Of a DNA stretch of 64,000 nt, positions 12,131 through 21,452 are shown piece by piece (within the stretch, counting starts at the first letter, position 1; every line of letters begins with the position of its first letter). The DNA is from Papilionanthe hookeriana x Papilionanthe teres. Lineage: Eukaryota > Streptophyta > Magnoliopsida > Asparagales > Orchidaceae. Location of the stretch: contig CM040422.1 of assembly GCA_022702705.1 (NCBI GenBank), positions 41,873,270 to 41,937,269 of the forward strand, in the 5' to 3' direction. A program made the translations under genes and the position numbers. A model generated the notes under the pieces. The model was not told the DNA's origin and ran no database searches. It was given only the letters and a program-made list of their open reading frames with translations.

Positions 12131-12654
12131 TTGGGAAATTGAAGATTGGGTGGATGTAAGTGGAGTGAAATCATTTTGGATGAGCCATGAAGCCATATCA
12201 AGCCCACATGAGCCATGAAGAGACCCATTTGAGGCATTCACTATGTTGTTCCTAACCCTCTTGGCCAAGGGCTTAGGGGTTAAGGACCATCCATGTGAAT
12301 CACCTACATGAGTCAGGAGGTCAAGTTAGGTATGGGTGTGTGAAAGTGTAGTGTATAGGTGTAGTGTGTGTGTAAGTCAGCCCCTTCACCAGACCAAGCC
12401 ACCCAGGGCAGTCCTAAGGCCAAAGAGTCCTATAGGAACTCATCCTTAAACTTCCACATTTCGATTTCAACCCTCTAGGTGATTAGGGGCCTATAGTCAA
12501 GTTTGTGGAGTTTGAAGGGAGTTAAGAAGTGGTTTGAATTTCTAAAAGGTGGGTCCCAATTCTAGTCCTCTAAGATAGTCAAAGGAAAAGCCTAAGGCTA
12601 GATCCTAAGTACTAAAGAGAAGAAGAGAAGACCTCATCAAAAATGAGGTCAACA

Positions 12655-13029
12655 AATGGACCCCCAATAGGTGTGGTGAGTCGACGGAGCACACCGCGTG
12701 TATTAGCGTTGACCGAAGCGATCAACAAAACCAACACGGATGTCCAAGTGACTAACTTAGGACGAAGTAGAAGAGTTTCCGCTGGGGAGTAGCAAGTATA
12801 TCTCTGAAACCGGAGATTCCTGAACTCTCGCTGGGAAAGGAAAAGGAGGTGAATCCCAAATCACATGATCTGGGGGAATTTCGATTTAGATTTTATTTTG
12901 TTTCAATTTAAGTTTTGATGTGTGAGCTTAGATTTTAGTTTGGAGTTTTAATTTAGATTGAAGTTTTGTCAAAATTAATTTGAAGGATTTGATTTGAAAT
13001 GAAAATTGGAATTCTGAGGTTTTAGATGT
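12655..13029 (-). other. 3' UTR end and PPT region of copy R
   Basis: The sequence just inside the 3' LTR reads, on the minus strand, ACACCTATTGGGGGTCCATT before the LTR TGTTGACC. The G run (12661-12665 on the plus strand as C5) is the best candidate for a short polypurine tract, but it is poor. The rest (12675-13029) is unique with no ORF. Confidence 0.55.
12657..12674 (-). promoter_or_regulatory. PPT-side 18-mer complementary to the leader
   Basis: The minus strand reads ACACCTATTGGGGGTCCA. It is the exact reverse complement of the leader of L (5014-5031 plus strand carries the same string), and of the leader of R with one mismatch (25209-25226). In the element RNA the two ends could base-pair. 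The pairing role is inferred. Confidence 0.5.
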
Positions 13030-14054
13030 AACATCTTCAACCTCGAAAGAAAATTGAATTGATCGATTGAATCACTGCAGTGAGGAGAGATCTCAGAGCA
13101 ATGCGGTATTGGATGTAAAATCCTTAACCTCAAGAGTTTGATTTTGATGTATTTCATCGCAATAGGGAAAGAATCCTAAAGCAATGCAGTCTCGGATGTA
13201 AAATCCTCGACCCAAAAGTTTGATTTTGATGTATTTCAGTGCAATAGGGAAAGACTCCTAAAGCAGTGCAGTCTTGGATGTAAAATCCTCGACCCAAAAA
13301 GTTTGAACTTGATGTATTTCAAGGCGATAGGGAAAGAATCCTAAAGCAGTGCAGTCTTGGATGTAAAATCCTCGAACCAAAAGTTTGAACTTGATGTATT
13401 TCAGTGCAATAGGGAAAGAATCCTAAAGCAGTGCTGTCTTGGATGTAAAATCCTCGACCCAAAAGTTTGAACTTGATGTATTTCAGTGGCAATAGGGAAA
13501 GAATCCTAAAGCAAGTGCGATCTTGGATGTAAAATCCTCGACCCAAAAGTTTGAACTTGATGTATGTCGAGTGCAATAGGAAAGAATCCTAAAGCAATGC
13601 GATCTTGGATGTAAAATCCTCGACCCAAAAATTTGATTTTGATGTATTTCGATGGCAATAGGGAAAAAATCCTAAAGCAAGTGCGATCTTGGATGTAAAA
13701 TCCTCGACCCAAAAGTTTGAATTTGATGTATTTCAATGGCAATAGGGAAAGAATCCTAAAGCAATGCGATCTTGGATGTAAAATCCTCGACCCAAAAGTT
13801 TGAATTTGATGTATTTCAAGGTGCAATAGGGAAAGAATCCTAAAGCGAAGTGCGATCTTGGATGTAAAATCCTCGACCCAAAAGTTTGAATTTTATGTAT
13901 TTCAGTGCGATAGGAAAGACTCCTAGAACAGTGCAATCTTGGATGTAAAATCCTCGACCCAAAAGTTTGAATTCGATGTATTTCAGTGCAATAGGAAAGA
14001 ATCCTAAAGCAGTGCAGTCTTGGATGTAAAATCCTCGACCCAAAAGTTTGAATT
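13030..14054. repeat. ~83-bp tandem array, about 12 units
   Basis: The core GGATGTAAAATCCTCGACCC occurs at 13111, 13194, 13276, 13359, 13441, 13525, 13607, 13691, 13774, 13860, 13941 and 14022 (first two copies variant), giving spacings of 81-86 bases. Each unit also carries TTTGAACTTGATGTATTTCA and AATAGGGAAAGAATCCTAAA. The array lies in the 3' UTR between the accessory ORF and the 3' LTR. Tat elements are known to build satellite-like arrays in this position. Apparent ORFs across it on the minus strand come from the periodicity and are not genes. Confidence 0.93.
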
Positions 14055-14400
14055 TGATGGATATTTGATTTGAGATCTGGAAGATCGAATTCAAAATTTG
14101 ATTGAGATTTGAAATCTGGAAAGATTGAATTTGAGATTTGGAAGGATGAGTTTGAACTCGATTGAAATTTGATTTAAGATTTGATTTGAAATTTGGAAGA
14201 TCAAATTTGAAATTTGATCGAGATTGGATTTGAAATTTGATTGAAATTCGATTTGAAATTTGGAAAGATCAAATTTGAAATTTGATCGAGAGTGGATTTG
14301 GAATTTGATTGAGAATTTGATTTGAAATCTGGAAAGATCAAATTTGAAATTTGATCGAGAGTGGATTTGGAATTTGATTGAGAATTTGATTTGTGATTTG
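14055..14400. repeat. ~69-bp tandem array, degenerate
   Basis: Repeated GATTTGAAATTTGG-AAGATCAAATTTG blocks followed by TGATCGAGAGTGGATTTGG. The last two units (about 14260-14395) are nearly identical and 68-70 bases apart; earlier units are shorter and more diverged. It lies in the 3' UTR of copy R, next to the 83-bp array. Confidence 0.75.
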
Positions 14401-14758
14401 ATTTAACATTTATGTTGATTTTGTTTATCTTTTAATGATTCAAATTTTATTTTATCGTTTATTTAATGTTCATGTGAATTTGGTGTTCGTCATTTTTTAA
14501 GATTTTTAAGGAAAGTTTTCTTTTATCCTTTTTTTTATTTCTTTTCTGTTCTTTGTTCGAAGTTCATTTAACTTTAATGGCGTTTCCCAGTCAATTTGCA
14601 CAAAAGAGGTGAAGGCCAAAAATGTGACATGGTCACTTTCATTCTAATCATGTCGAAGATACATCATACAACTTGATCTGGCATATATTTCATACAATCC
14701 ATGTATACTCAAAACGGACTATGTATGATCTTTGTCGATCCATCAAAAGAAGCATCTG
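14400..14758. other. Spacer after the ALKBH-like ORF
   Basis: Unique-looking sequence between the accessory ORF and the repeat arrays, with no ORF or motif that I recognise. Confidence 0.4.
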
Positions 14759-16326
14759 TCAAAAATCCATGTCTGAATAGTGGGGTACATGGTTAATAAC
14801 ATCACCTTCCAAGCCATCCTTGGCAAGGATGCCGGCTGGATGTACGTTGGAGGTGTGATATCTCCCATGTAACTCACAACTCGTAAGGCCGGAGGTTCTC
14901 AGCTCCGGGTCCGTCCGGAAATGGTAAGGTGTCTTCCCGTCATCCATTCTCCCGAAAGTAACCGAGATCCGCTTCACCGGTACTCCCGGTATGCAATGCT
15001 TAGCGATATCCGCTCCGTTGCCCTTCGCATCATGACGGAACCTACCGGTAGAAGGTATCTTCACCGGCCCTCGGAACTCACCCGGGCTCGCTTATCCGGA
15101 GGTCGGATCCGAACATGATGTTACACTCGTTCAGGAAAGAGACCGTGCGAAAGGTCCGACAAAGTCGTGGTGATCTATGTGTGGGGGTATGCAATCGCCT
15201 CGCTTGTAGATGTTAATAATGCGAACTATTGGGTATGCAATCCGCCGGCAATACCCTCCATGTTATCAATCTCTTTACCATTCTCTTGATGACAAATGGC
15301 ATCGGATCCACTCGCCCATGACGGAGTATTCCCGTGGGTTTCCTTCCCGTCTTCGAAGAAAGTTGTAGCAACATCCGCATTGTATCGTGATTCTTCCCTT
15401 CCCCGGCATCCATCTCCGGGGTTCCGAGTAGGTATTTTCCTCAGGCGGCCTCGCTCGGCCCATTCTCTTCAAATCCGGATGCAATCCACGATTTGATGTT
15501 GTTCATACTCTGAGAATACGTCCGTATGCAGCTCGAGGCCCTCTAGTATATTGATTCTTCTACCTTTAATTCTCTCGAAGTATTCAAAGGTTTTCTTTTC
15601 AACGTTCTGCATTCTCTCCAACTCGTATTCTGGAATGATCTGCAGATGGCGAGGCCTTGTGACATATTGTGGGATATACGGTTCAATCCTTCACGTTCTC
15701 CTGCATACCTCGGCTCCTCAGGGATGATGCCTGTCGGGACATCCCCCTGGGTTGCTTCTGCAACAAGGTCATGCATCACTGGTGGTTCTATCCGGTGGCG
15801 TGGTAGCCTTCTTTCTTCTGATCTTTGTGAGATTTCCCGGCCTCCTTTCTTCAGGTTCCTGGTGAACCGGTGTCATCGAAGTGTATGTACTGGCATTAGC
15901 AACTGTCTCGTTGCGCTGGTCCGCAGCTAGTTTTGTTAACATCTTACGGATACGGCGATTCTTATTTCTTCGTTGTGTTGCTGTGAGAGTAGCTCTCCGC
16001 ACTTCTTGAATCTCCGTGGGCGCGGCGCCGACAAGCTTGCCTTCCGCCGTAGCGACTACGTGATTTCATTTTCTTGTCTTCTTCGAGTGTTTGCCTTTCT
16101 TTTCTTGTCGTCGGATTGGTGGCTTGGGCCACCCACTTTCATCACCTGTCCGCCCGGTAGTTCTTCTCGGTCAACCGGGACCCGGTCACTTTCCTCATAT
16201 CGTAGGCTCCGCCGGTGCGAAATCCGAGTCAATCTCGATTATCACTCCATCTTTCACCCTCTTTTCTTCGAGTGCAAGGCTTACGCCATTCTTAAAGTTC
16301 AGGACCAACCGCCCGTTCGACATTTC
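14759..16326 (-). pseudogene. ALKBH9/10-like 2OG-Fe(II) dioxygenase carried by the retrotransposon
   Basis: Accessory ORF on the same strand as pol, about 300 bases after integrase. Likely start is 16326 (MSNGRLVLNFKNG). A basic, low-complexity N-terminal part (to about 15550) is followed by an AlkB-homologue domain, 15535-14930. Recognisable pieces in order: LELHTDVFSEYEQHQIVDCI, RRWMPGKGRITIQCGCCYN, VDPMPFVIKRMVKRLITW, CIPPHIDHHDFVGPF, SFLNECNIMFGSDLR, GEFRGPVKIPS, NGADIAKHCIPGVPVKRISV. The iron ligands HxD (15173-15181) and the distal His (14996-14998) are present, as is the 2-oxoglutarate-binding Arg (14969-14971). Plant ALKBH9/10 proteins remove N6-methyladenosine from RNA. At least five frame changes or stops break the ORF; several fit a lost or gained base at a CTG. 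Role here is inferred only. Confidence 0.8.
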
Positions 16327-16623
16327 CCTGCGAAAAGACAAGGAAAAGGATCAGGGGCTGTACTAAGAACAAGAACATCAAGAAAATGTTTATTAAAGAC
16401 ATATTTTTTTATATATTTTTTTTTATATTTTCGAATTTAACAGGATTGAAGTAGAATAAGATCAGGGAAGAGATTTTGATTTGGAAAAGAAAACAAGGAA
16501 AACTTAATTTTCATGATTTTATTTATTTTAGCACATTTTATTATTTTTTTGGGTTCGGACCCAATCATAAGTAATTACTTCACCCGTGTTTCTTAGGGAT
16601 GAAGAATTCACTCCTTCGAAACA
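16327..16623. other. AT-rich spacer between integrase and the ALKBH-like ORF
   Basis: Low-complexity spacer with T runs (16405-16440) and no coding signal. It could hold a splice or translation signal for the downstream ORF, but none is clear. Confidence 0.5.
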
Positions 16624-17764
16624 TCAGGTGGCGTAATACTTTTTCAAGTATCGTCCGTTGATCGGAAGCATATGTCGTTCTCCCTGGCAATTCACTAACT
16701 GGTAGGAACCTCCTGAGTATATCGCTTCAACCACAAACGGTCCTTCCCAAGTGGGTTCAAATTTTCCTCCTATCTTGCGGTGTGCAAGGATAGGTCTCTT
16801 GAGAACGAGAACTAAGTCACCAACTTTCAAGGTTCTCGGGCGGACCCGGCTTGTCATGGGCTCGAACCATCTTAGCTTGGTATAGTTCTAAATTCCGTTG
16901 CGCTACAAGTCTTTTCCCTTCCAAGCTTTCTAATTCTTCGAGTCGTAATTTGGCGTTCTCTTCCGTCGTGATCTTATTCGCAATCGCAATTCCGAGTGAA
17001 GGAAGCCGAAACTCTAAAGGTAACACCGCCTCGGACCCATACACCGGAGCGTAAGGTGTAGCTTCGAGTAGGAGTTCGAAGGTTATCCAGTAGGCCCACA
17101 AGGCTTCTAACAACTTCTCGTGCCAATTCCTCTTATTACCGTCCAAAGTTTTCTTTAAGATTTGAACGAGAGTTTTATTAAAAGCCTCGCCGAGGCCGTT
17201 TGCTCTCGGGTAGTAAATTGTTGAGTATCGCCGCCGATTCCGTGTCTCCCGATAAAATTGTTGATTTGTGTGCTTCGAATGCCGATCCATTATCCGAGAT
17301 GATCTCGCGCGGCACTCCGAAACGGTAGACAACTTGGTTCTCGAAAACCGTAGCACGTGGTGTGCTTTCACTTCTCTAAGTGGAACTGCCTCTGCCTACT
17401 TGGAAAAGTAATCCGTAGCCGCAAGAATGAAGCGATGTCCTTTTGAAGATGGTGGTTCTATCGGACCCACTATATCTGTACCCCAACATTCAAATGGCCA
17501 CGATGCAATTGTCGGGTGTAGCACATTTGGAGGTTGGTGTAGAACCACTCCGTGCACTTGGCATTGGTGACGCCTCTTGGCGATTTTCATGCGATCGGTC
17601 ATCATCGAGGGCCAGTAGTACCCTAGTCTTTTAATTTTCATTTTCATCTTCGGACCCGACCGGTGAGCGCCACGCAGTCCCGAATGCACCTCCTTAATAA
17701 TTTCACGGGCCTCGGACCCGCTTAGGCACCTTAGCCACATTCGATCAAAAGACCTTCCGTACAA
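16624..17764 (-). pseudogene. Integrase (copy R)
   Basis: Inserts the DNA copy into the chromosome. An N-terminal HHCC zinc finger is in 17764-17396 (EVHSGLRGAH ... RRHQCQVHG, with the first Cys of the usual CxxC replaced by His). It is followed by the first catalytic Asp in WGTDIVGPIEP. The core continues in 17371-16817 with the Glu in NGLGEAFNKTL and the second Asp region degraded by a frame change. The C-terminal domain (16857-16624) has LKVGDLVLVLKR and KFEPTWEGPFVV, ending LKKYYAT. Three frames together cover the domain. Confidence 0.87.
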
Positions 17765-18450
17765 TGTGTTGTTTATTAATTCGTAAGACGGAGTTCTTTT
17801 CGATCCGATGGGCTAGCGACCTATCGTCCGGTAGCTTTCCTGTTCGCAGGTAGTTCATCAATGGCCGTCGCCAATCTTCCGTGTTTTCCGTCACCGCCGC
17901 GACCGATTCTTTTCCTTTTCTCGATTTGTGTATTGTGTCCATGTCGAGCCGTGATAGGACTCGACGTCCGTGAACCGACACTTCCACCGATTCATCTTGC
18001 AAACGAGCAAATTCTTTTGCGAGACGGGCTAAAGCATCTACTAAAGCATTTTCTTTTCCGGGAATTTTGTAGATCGTCACATTTGGAATCTGTTCCAACA
18101 ACTCGTATGGCATACCGGAAGTATTGTTCGAGTCTTGGCTTTAAAATTTCGTATCGTCCTGCGATCCGTTGAATGATTAACTCGTGAATCCCCGTAGATG
18201 TTGATGTCTCGTTATCCCCATTTGAATAGTTAATTCCAGATCCCGTTATGAGGGCTTCGTATTCTCGCTTCATTGTTCGTACACGACTCGTCAAGTGGTA
18301 GGAGTATCTTAACATCCCCCGCTCGGTGTTATAAAAATTAGCCCGATTCCCGCCTTACCGGCACTATCACTTGCGATTCTTCGTCTTTGTGCGCCGAAGA
18401 TGCTCCGTCGAAATATAATTCCCAACGTCGATCATCAAGGTCTTCTAGAT
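17745..18450 (-). pseudogene. Second, archaeal-type RNase H (aRNH) (copy R)
   Basis: The region starts with WELYFDGASS (about 18440-18405), which holds the first acidic residue. It continues with KREYEALITG (18315-17992 frame), then RIAGRYEILKPRLEQY, and ends with IPGKENALVDALARLAKE (18113-17745 frame). A second, archaeal-type RNase H after the RT RNase H is a hallmark of the Tat/Ogre clade. It is broken by several frame changes, with coding pieces in at least three frames. The piece after the domain (17980-17770) leads to the integrase. Confidence 0.8.
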
Positions 18451-18461
18451 TCATTATTTGT

Positions 18462-18914
18462 TCATCTGCGGATCGTCATCGAGAGGAGATTCGGCCAGGC
18501 AAAGGGTGTGCTCGCGAGGAAGTCCGCTAAGACTTGTCCCTTTACGGCACGCAGAGGCACGAAAGTTATATCGAATTGCAATAATATCATCGACCATCCG
18601 GCAAGTCCGCCGGAAAGTGTCGGACGAGTCATCAAGTATTGCAATGGATTAAATTTCGAGATCGAGTTGACCTTATGAGAAAGCATGTAGTGCCCGAACT
18701 TTTGAGCGGCGAAGATCGTGGCCAAACAATGCTTTTCAATTGCGGGATACCTTACTTCCGTCGGAAGTAAACGACGGCTTAAGTAGTAAAGAGCATTTTC
18801 TTTACCCTCATCATCGACCCTGCCAACAGTGGCTCCGAGAGAGTCGTCTAAAGCCACGGTGTAAAGTATCGCCGGTCTACCCGAGACCGGGGTCGCTAAG
18901 ACAGGAGGTGTCAT
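18462..18914 (-). pseudogene. RNase H (RT-linked) region (copy R)
   Basis: Open frame with the RT-associated RNase H pattern: ALYYLSRRLLPTEVRYPAIE, then HCLATIFAAQKFGHYMLSHKV and the connection motif ending VKGQVLADFLAS. This domain removes template RNA during reverse transcription. In Tat elements this first RNase H is often degenerate and a second one follows, as here. The VLADFLAS end joins the second RNase H. Confidence 0.8.
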
Positions 18915-18986
18915 TAAATATTGTTTAATGTCCTCGAAGGCCTTCTCGGCATTTCTCTTCCCAAATAAATTTGGCGTCCTTTTTAA

Positions 18987-20689
18987 CTAGTGTCGAGAAA
19001 GGCCGACACCTACCCGACGAGTTCGAGATAAAGCGTCGAAGATATGCCAGCTTCCTTGAAAAGATCGTAGTTGTTTTAAGGTTTTGGGAGGCGGCATTTC
19101 TAAGATAGCTTTAATCTTTTCCGGGTCGATTTCAATTCCACGATGTCGGACAACGAATCCTAAGAATTTCCCGGAGGTGACACCGAAGGCGCATTTTAAG
19201 GGATTCATCTTAAGGTTAAATTGTCTTAATCGTTCGAAAACAATTCTCAAATCATACAGTGTGGTTGTCCTTTACTTTGCTTTCGATGACCACATCGTCC
19301 ACGTAGCATTCGACTTGATTATGGATGAGATCATCAAAAATTCTTGTCATTGCTCTCGGTAGGTCGCTCCGCGTTCTTCGGTCCGAATGGCATCACCGTG
19401 TAGCAAAATACTCCGATCGGCGTTCCGAATGTCGTAAGCTTTTCATCTTCTCGGAGCCATTTTTATCCGGTTGTATCCCGAAGATCCATCCATGAACGAG
19501 AATATTTCATGCGTTGAAGCAATGTCGATCATTAGTTCCGGATCGGTAGAGGGAATTCATCTTTTGGACATGCCTTGTTTAAATCTCTCGAAGTCCACAC
19601 GATTCTCGATCCGACCATTCTTCTTTCGACCGGCACCACATCGAGCTAACCATGTCGGGTATTGTTCTTCACGGAAAAATTTAGCGTCTATTAGCTTTTT
19701 AACTTCGGCTATGACTTGTTGTTCGATTTCTAGTACGCATTCTTCCGGGACCTCGTCCGACCTGGACATGTAGGATCCACTCCTAGCTTATGAACCGCGA
19801 CCTCCGGAGCTAATCCCGGCATTTCATCGTAGTTCCAAGCAAAACAAGTCTTTAAATTCCATTAATAATTTGATTATTTCTTCGGGGTCTTCTTTGTCGA
19901 GTAAGGAGCTAACAAAGGTAGGTCTAGGCTCTTCGCTAGTACCTAAGTTAACTTCCGTCAACTCATCTATCGTAGATTTAATTTCTTCTTCGAATTCGGT
20001 GGAGCGTCTCCAATTTGTAAATCTTCGAGTTCGTCTATAGTTTCCATGCAGCTTTCATTAGGCTCGCAAGTGACAACCAAGCAAAATTCGGCATCGTCAA
20101 CCGATCCTACTCGTGCCGAATCCGAGTCCATACTTTGAATCGGGAGGACGACCGGAGTTATTCCATAATTTTTCAAAACGTTGTGATCGACCTTTTGTCC
20201 ATTGTCGAGGTAAGAAACCACGTTGAATTAAATTTCGAACACAGGGAGAGTACCACTCAAAAGGTAATTCCATTAATTCTGATGAAGTGACATCTTCGAA
20301 TTGTACATGATTTTCAGTTTTGGAGGAAGAAGCACCGCGGTAGAATTTGATTGGCTTTGTACCGTCGCTACGTACCTCTTTGACCACCATACCCTCGATC
20401 TTGCTAGAATCGGATCGGGGTTAGGGTCATAGTATGTACGTAGTGGTTAATCTTTTCGTACATTGATTTGTATTCTTCGTTCTTCTCATCTTCGAGAGAG
20501 ATCTTGAATTGCGGCTTCTTCCGACTTATTGTCGCTCGCTTCTTGTTCGATTTCTTTTTCTTCTTCGAAACTATCTTCCGAATCAACATCGATGGCCGGT
20601 TTCCTCTCGTCCAACCGTCCTAACGTCTCTACCACGACCTCGTCCCCGGCCTCGACCTCGGATGCGAGTTGTGGAGAAACCTTCACCAT
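18987..20689 (-). pseudogene. Protease-RT linker and reverse transcriptase (copy R)
   Basis: An acidic linker (20689-20486, with EDSFEEEKEIEQEA) is followed by the RT. The fingers motif with FREEQYPTWLA and RKKNG is in 19769-19557. The catalytic YVDD box is intact at 19294-19305. The palm/thumb with NPLKCAFGV and GKFLGFVV is in 19250-18987. RT copies the element RNA into DNA. There are at least six frame changes. Two of the breaks near 19587-19607 are CTCG where family conservation expects CTG on the plus strand. Confidence 0.85.
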
Positions 20690-20770
20690 CTCGCCGTAAG
20701 GGAGCGGTGAGTGATCGTTGGACTAGAACTTCGAGTTCTTCGTCGTCCCGAACTTTCCTTGCTTTATTTG

Positions 20771-21311
20771 TTACGGTATCTCCGGAGAAGATTGTTTTCT
20801 TGGCGGTGCATAATAAGCCGCATCTTCATGGATCCCAATCTCATGTACGGAGAATGGTTGTAAGTCGCCTTTGATGCACTGTTTCCCTCCATCGTAGTAT
20901 TTGATGCACTGATGCAGAGATGATGGTATCATCCTATTTTCATGTATCCACGGCCGGCCCAGCAGAGCGTTGAACGATGTCTCTGAATCAATTATGTGAA
21001 ATTTTGCGGTTGTCTTTGCTAAGTCACCGGTCTTCATTAGTAGCGTTATTGACCCGAGGGCTCTTTCTCCTTTCTCGGTTGAATCCTCTTAATAACATTT
21101 TGTCTGCTTCGAGCTCACGAGCATCAATTTCCAAGTATGCTAGCGTTCGAAGACTCATTATATTGATTGATGCTCCCGGATCCACCAATACTCGGAGAGC
21201 GTAAACTTCCCAATTGTAACCGAAATGTACAACGGTCGGTTGTGATCTCGCCGTCCCAAGTAGTAGGTCATCGTCCGCGAAGGTAACGCCTCGTCGTTCT
21301 TTAACGAACAA
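20771..21311 (-). pseudogene. Aspartic protease region (copy R)
   Basis: Same protease as at 368-1090, now in two overlapping frames. 21311-21024 carries VLVDPGASINIMS, and 21037-20771 carries SFNALLGRPWIHENRMIPSS. The catalytic Asp is intact. The frame is lost between the two halves around 21030-21080, where L stays open. Confidence 0.82.
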
Positions 21312-21452
21312 ACCTCATCTAAAGAATCTCCAGCCATTTGAGCTAAGCAAATTTCCGGATCAAGTAAGGCCTCGATCGAGCTTCTCTCATCTCCTTTGAT
21401 AAGATGAGAGCATCGTAAATGCTCGCCTTGGCCGGTAGTTTCCTAAGATGGG

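Larger units (their letters stand above)
1..12654 (-). mobile_element. Tat/Ogre-like element, left-hand partial copy (L)
   Basis: Second copy of the same family, cut by the window start. It has the 5' LTR (5275-12654, shared with R), PBS 5251-5268, leader, ORF1, gag, protease and the protease-RT linker. Base 1 corresponds to about 20214 in R, and similarity to R is continuous and high through the LTR end. Because the LTR at 5275-12654 has the L primer site on one side and the R 3' UTR on the other, L and R form a tandem with a shared LTR. RT, integrase and the 3' half of L lie outside the window. Confidence 0.88.
5275..12654 (-). repeat. Tat LTR (shared middle LTR)
   Basis: 7.4-kb LTR. On the plus strand it runs from TGTCGACATA to GAGGTCAACA, so in element orientation it is TGTTGACC...TGTCGACA, with the expected TG...CA ends and a short terminal inverted repeat. 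It matches 25470-32859 over its whole length. Inside it are an AT-rich zone with (TTTAA)n, a GC-rich block (9484-10740) and a zone rich in GGG runs on the plus strand (10740-12130). Short ORFs on either strand are not conserved as proteins and I do not call them genes. Confidence 0.92.

Noticed and set aside
11778..12237. Minus-strand ORFs rich in Pro, Lys and Ile in the LTR (also 31996-32442)
   Set aside because: They reflect the repeated GGAATTTTTGG-type low-complexity sequence, with no conserved domain.
13030..14054. CRISPR-like look of evenly spaced ~83-bp repeats
   Set aside because: The repeats are head to tail without unique spacers, lie in the 3' UTR of a plant retrotransposon, and vary as a satellite does.
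13319..14094. Overlapping minus-strand ORFs across the 83-bp array with repeating residues (KFKLLGRGFYIQD)
   Set aside because: They are translations of the tandem repeat. The unit is not a multiple of three, so the frame changes between units; no start or codon pattern supports a gene.
16091..16440. Plus-strand ORFs opposite the ALKBH-like region
   Set aside because: The recognisable protein is on the minus strand; these are antisense shadows.
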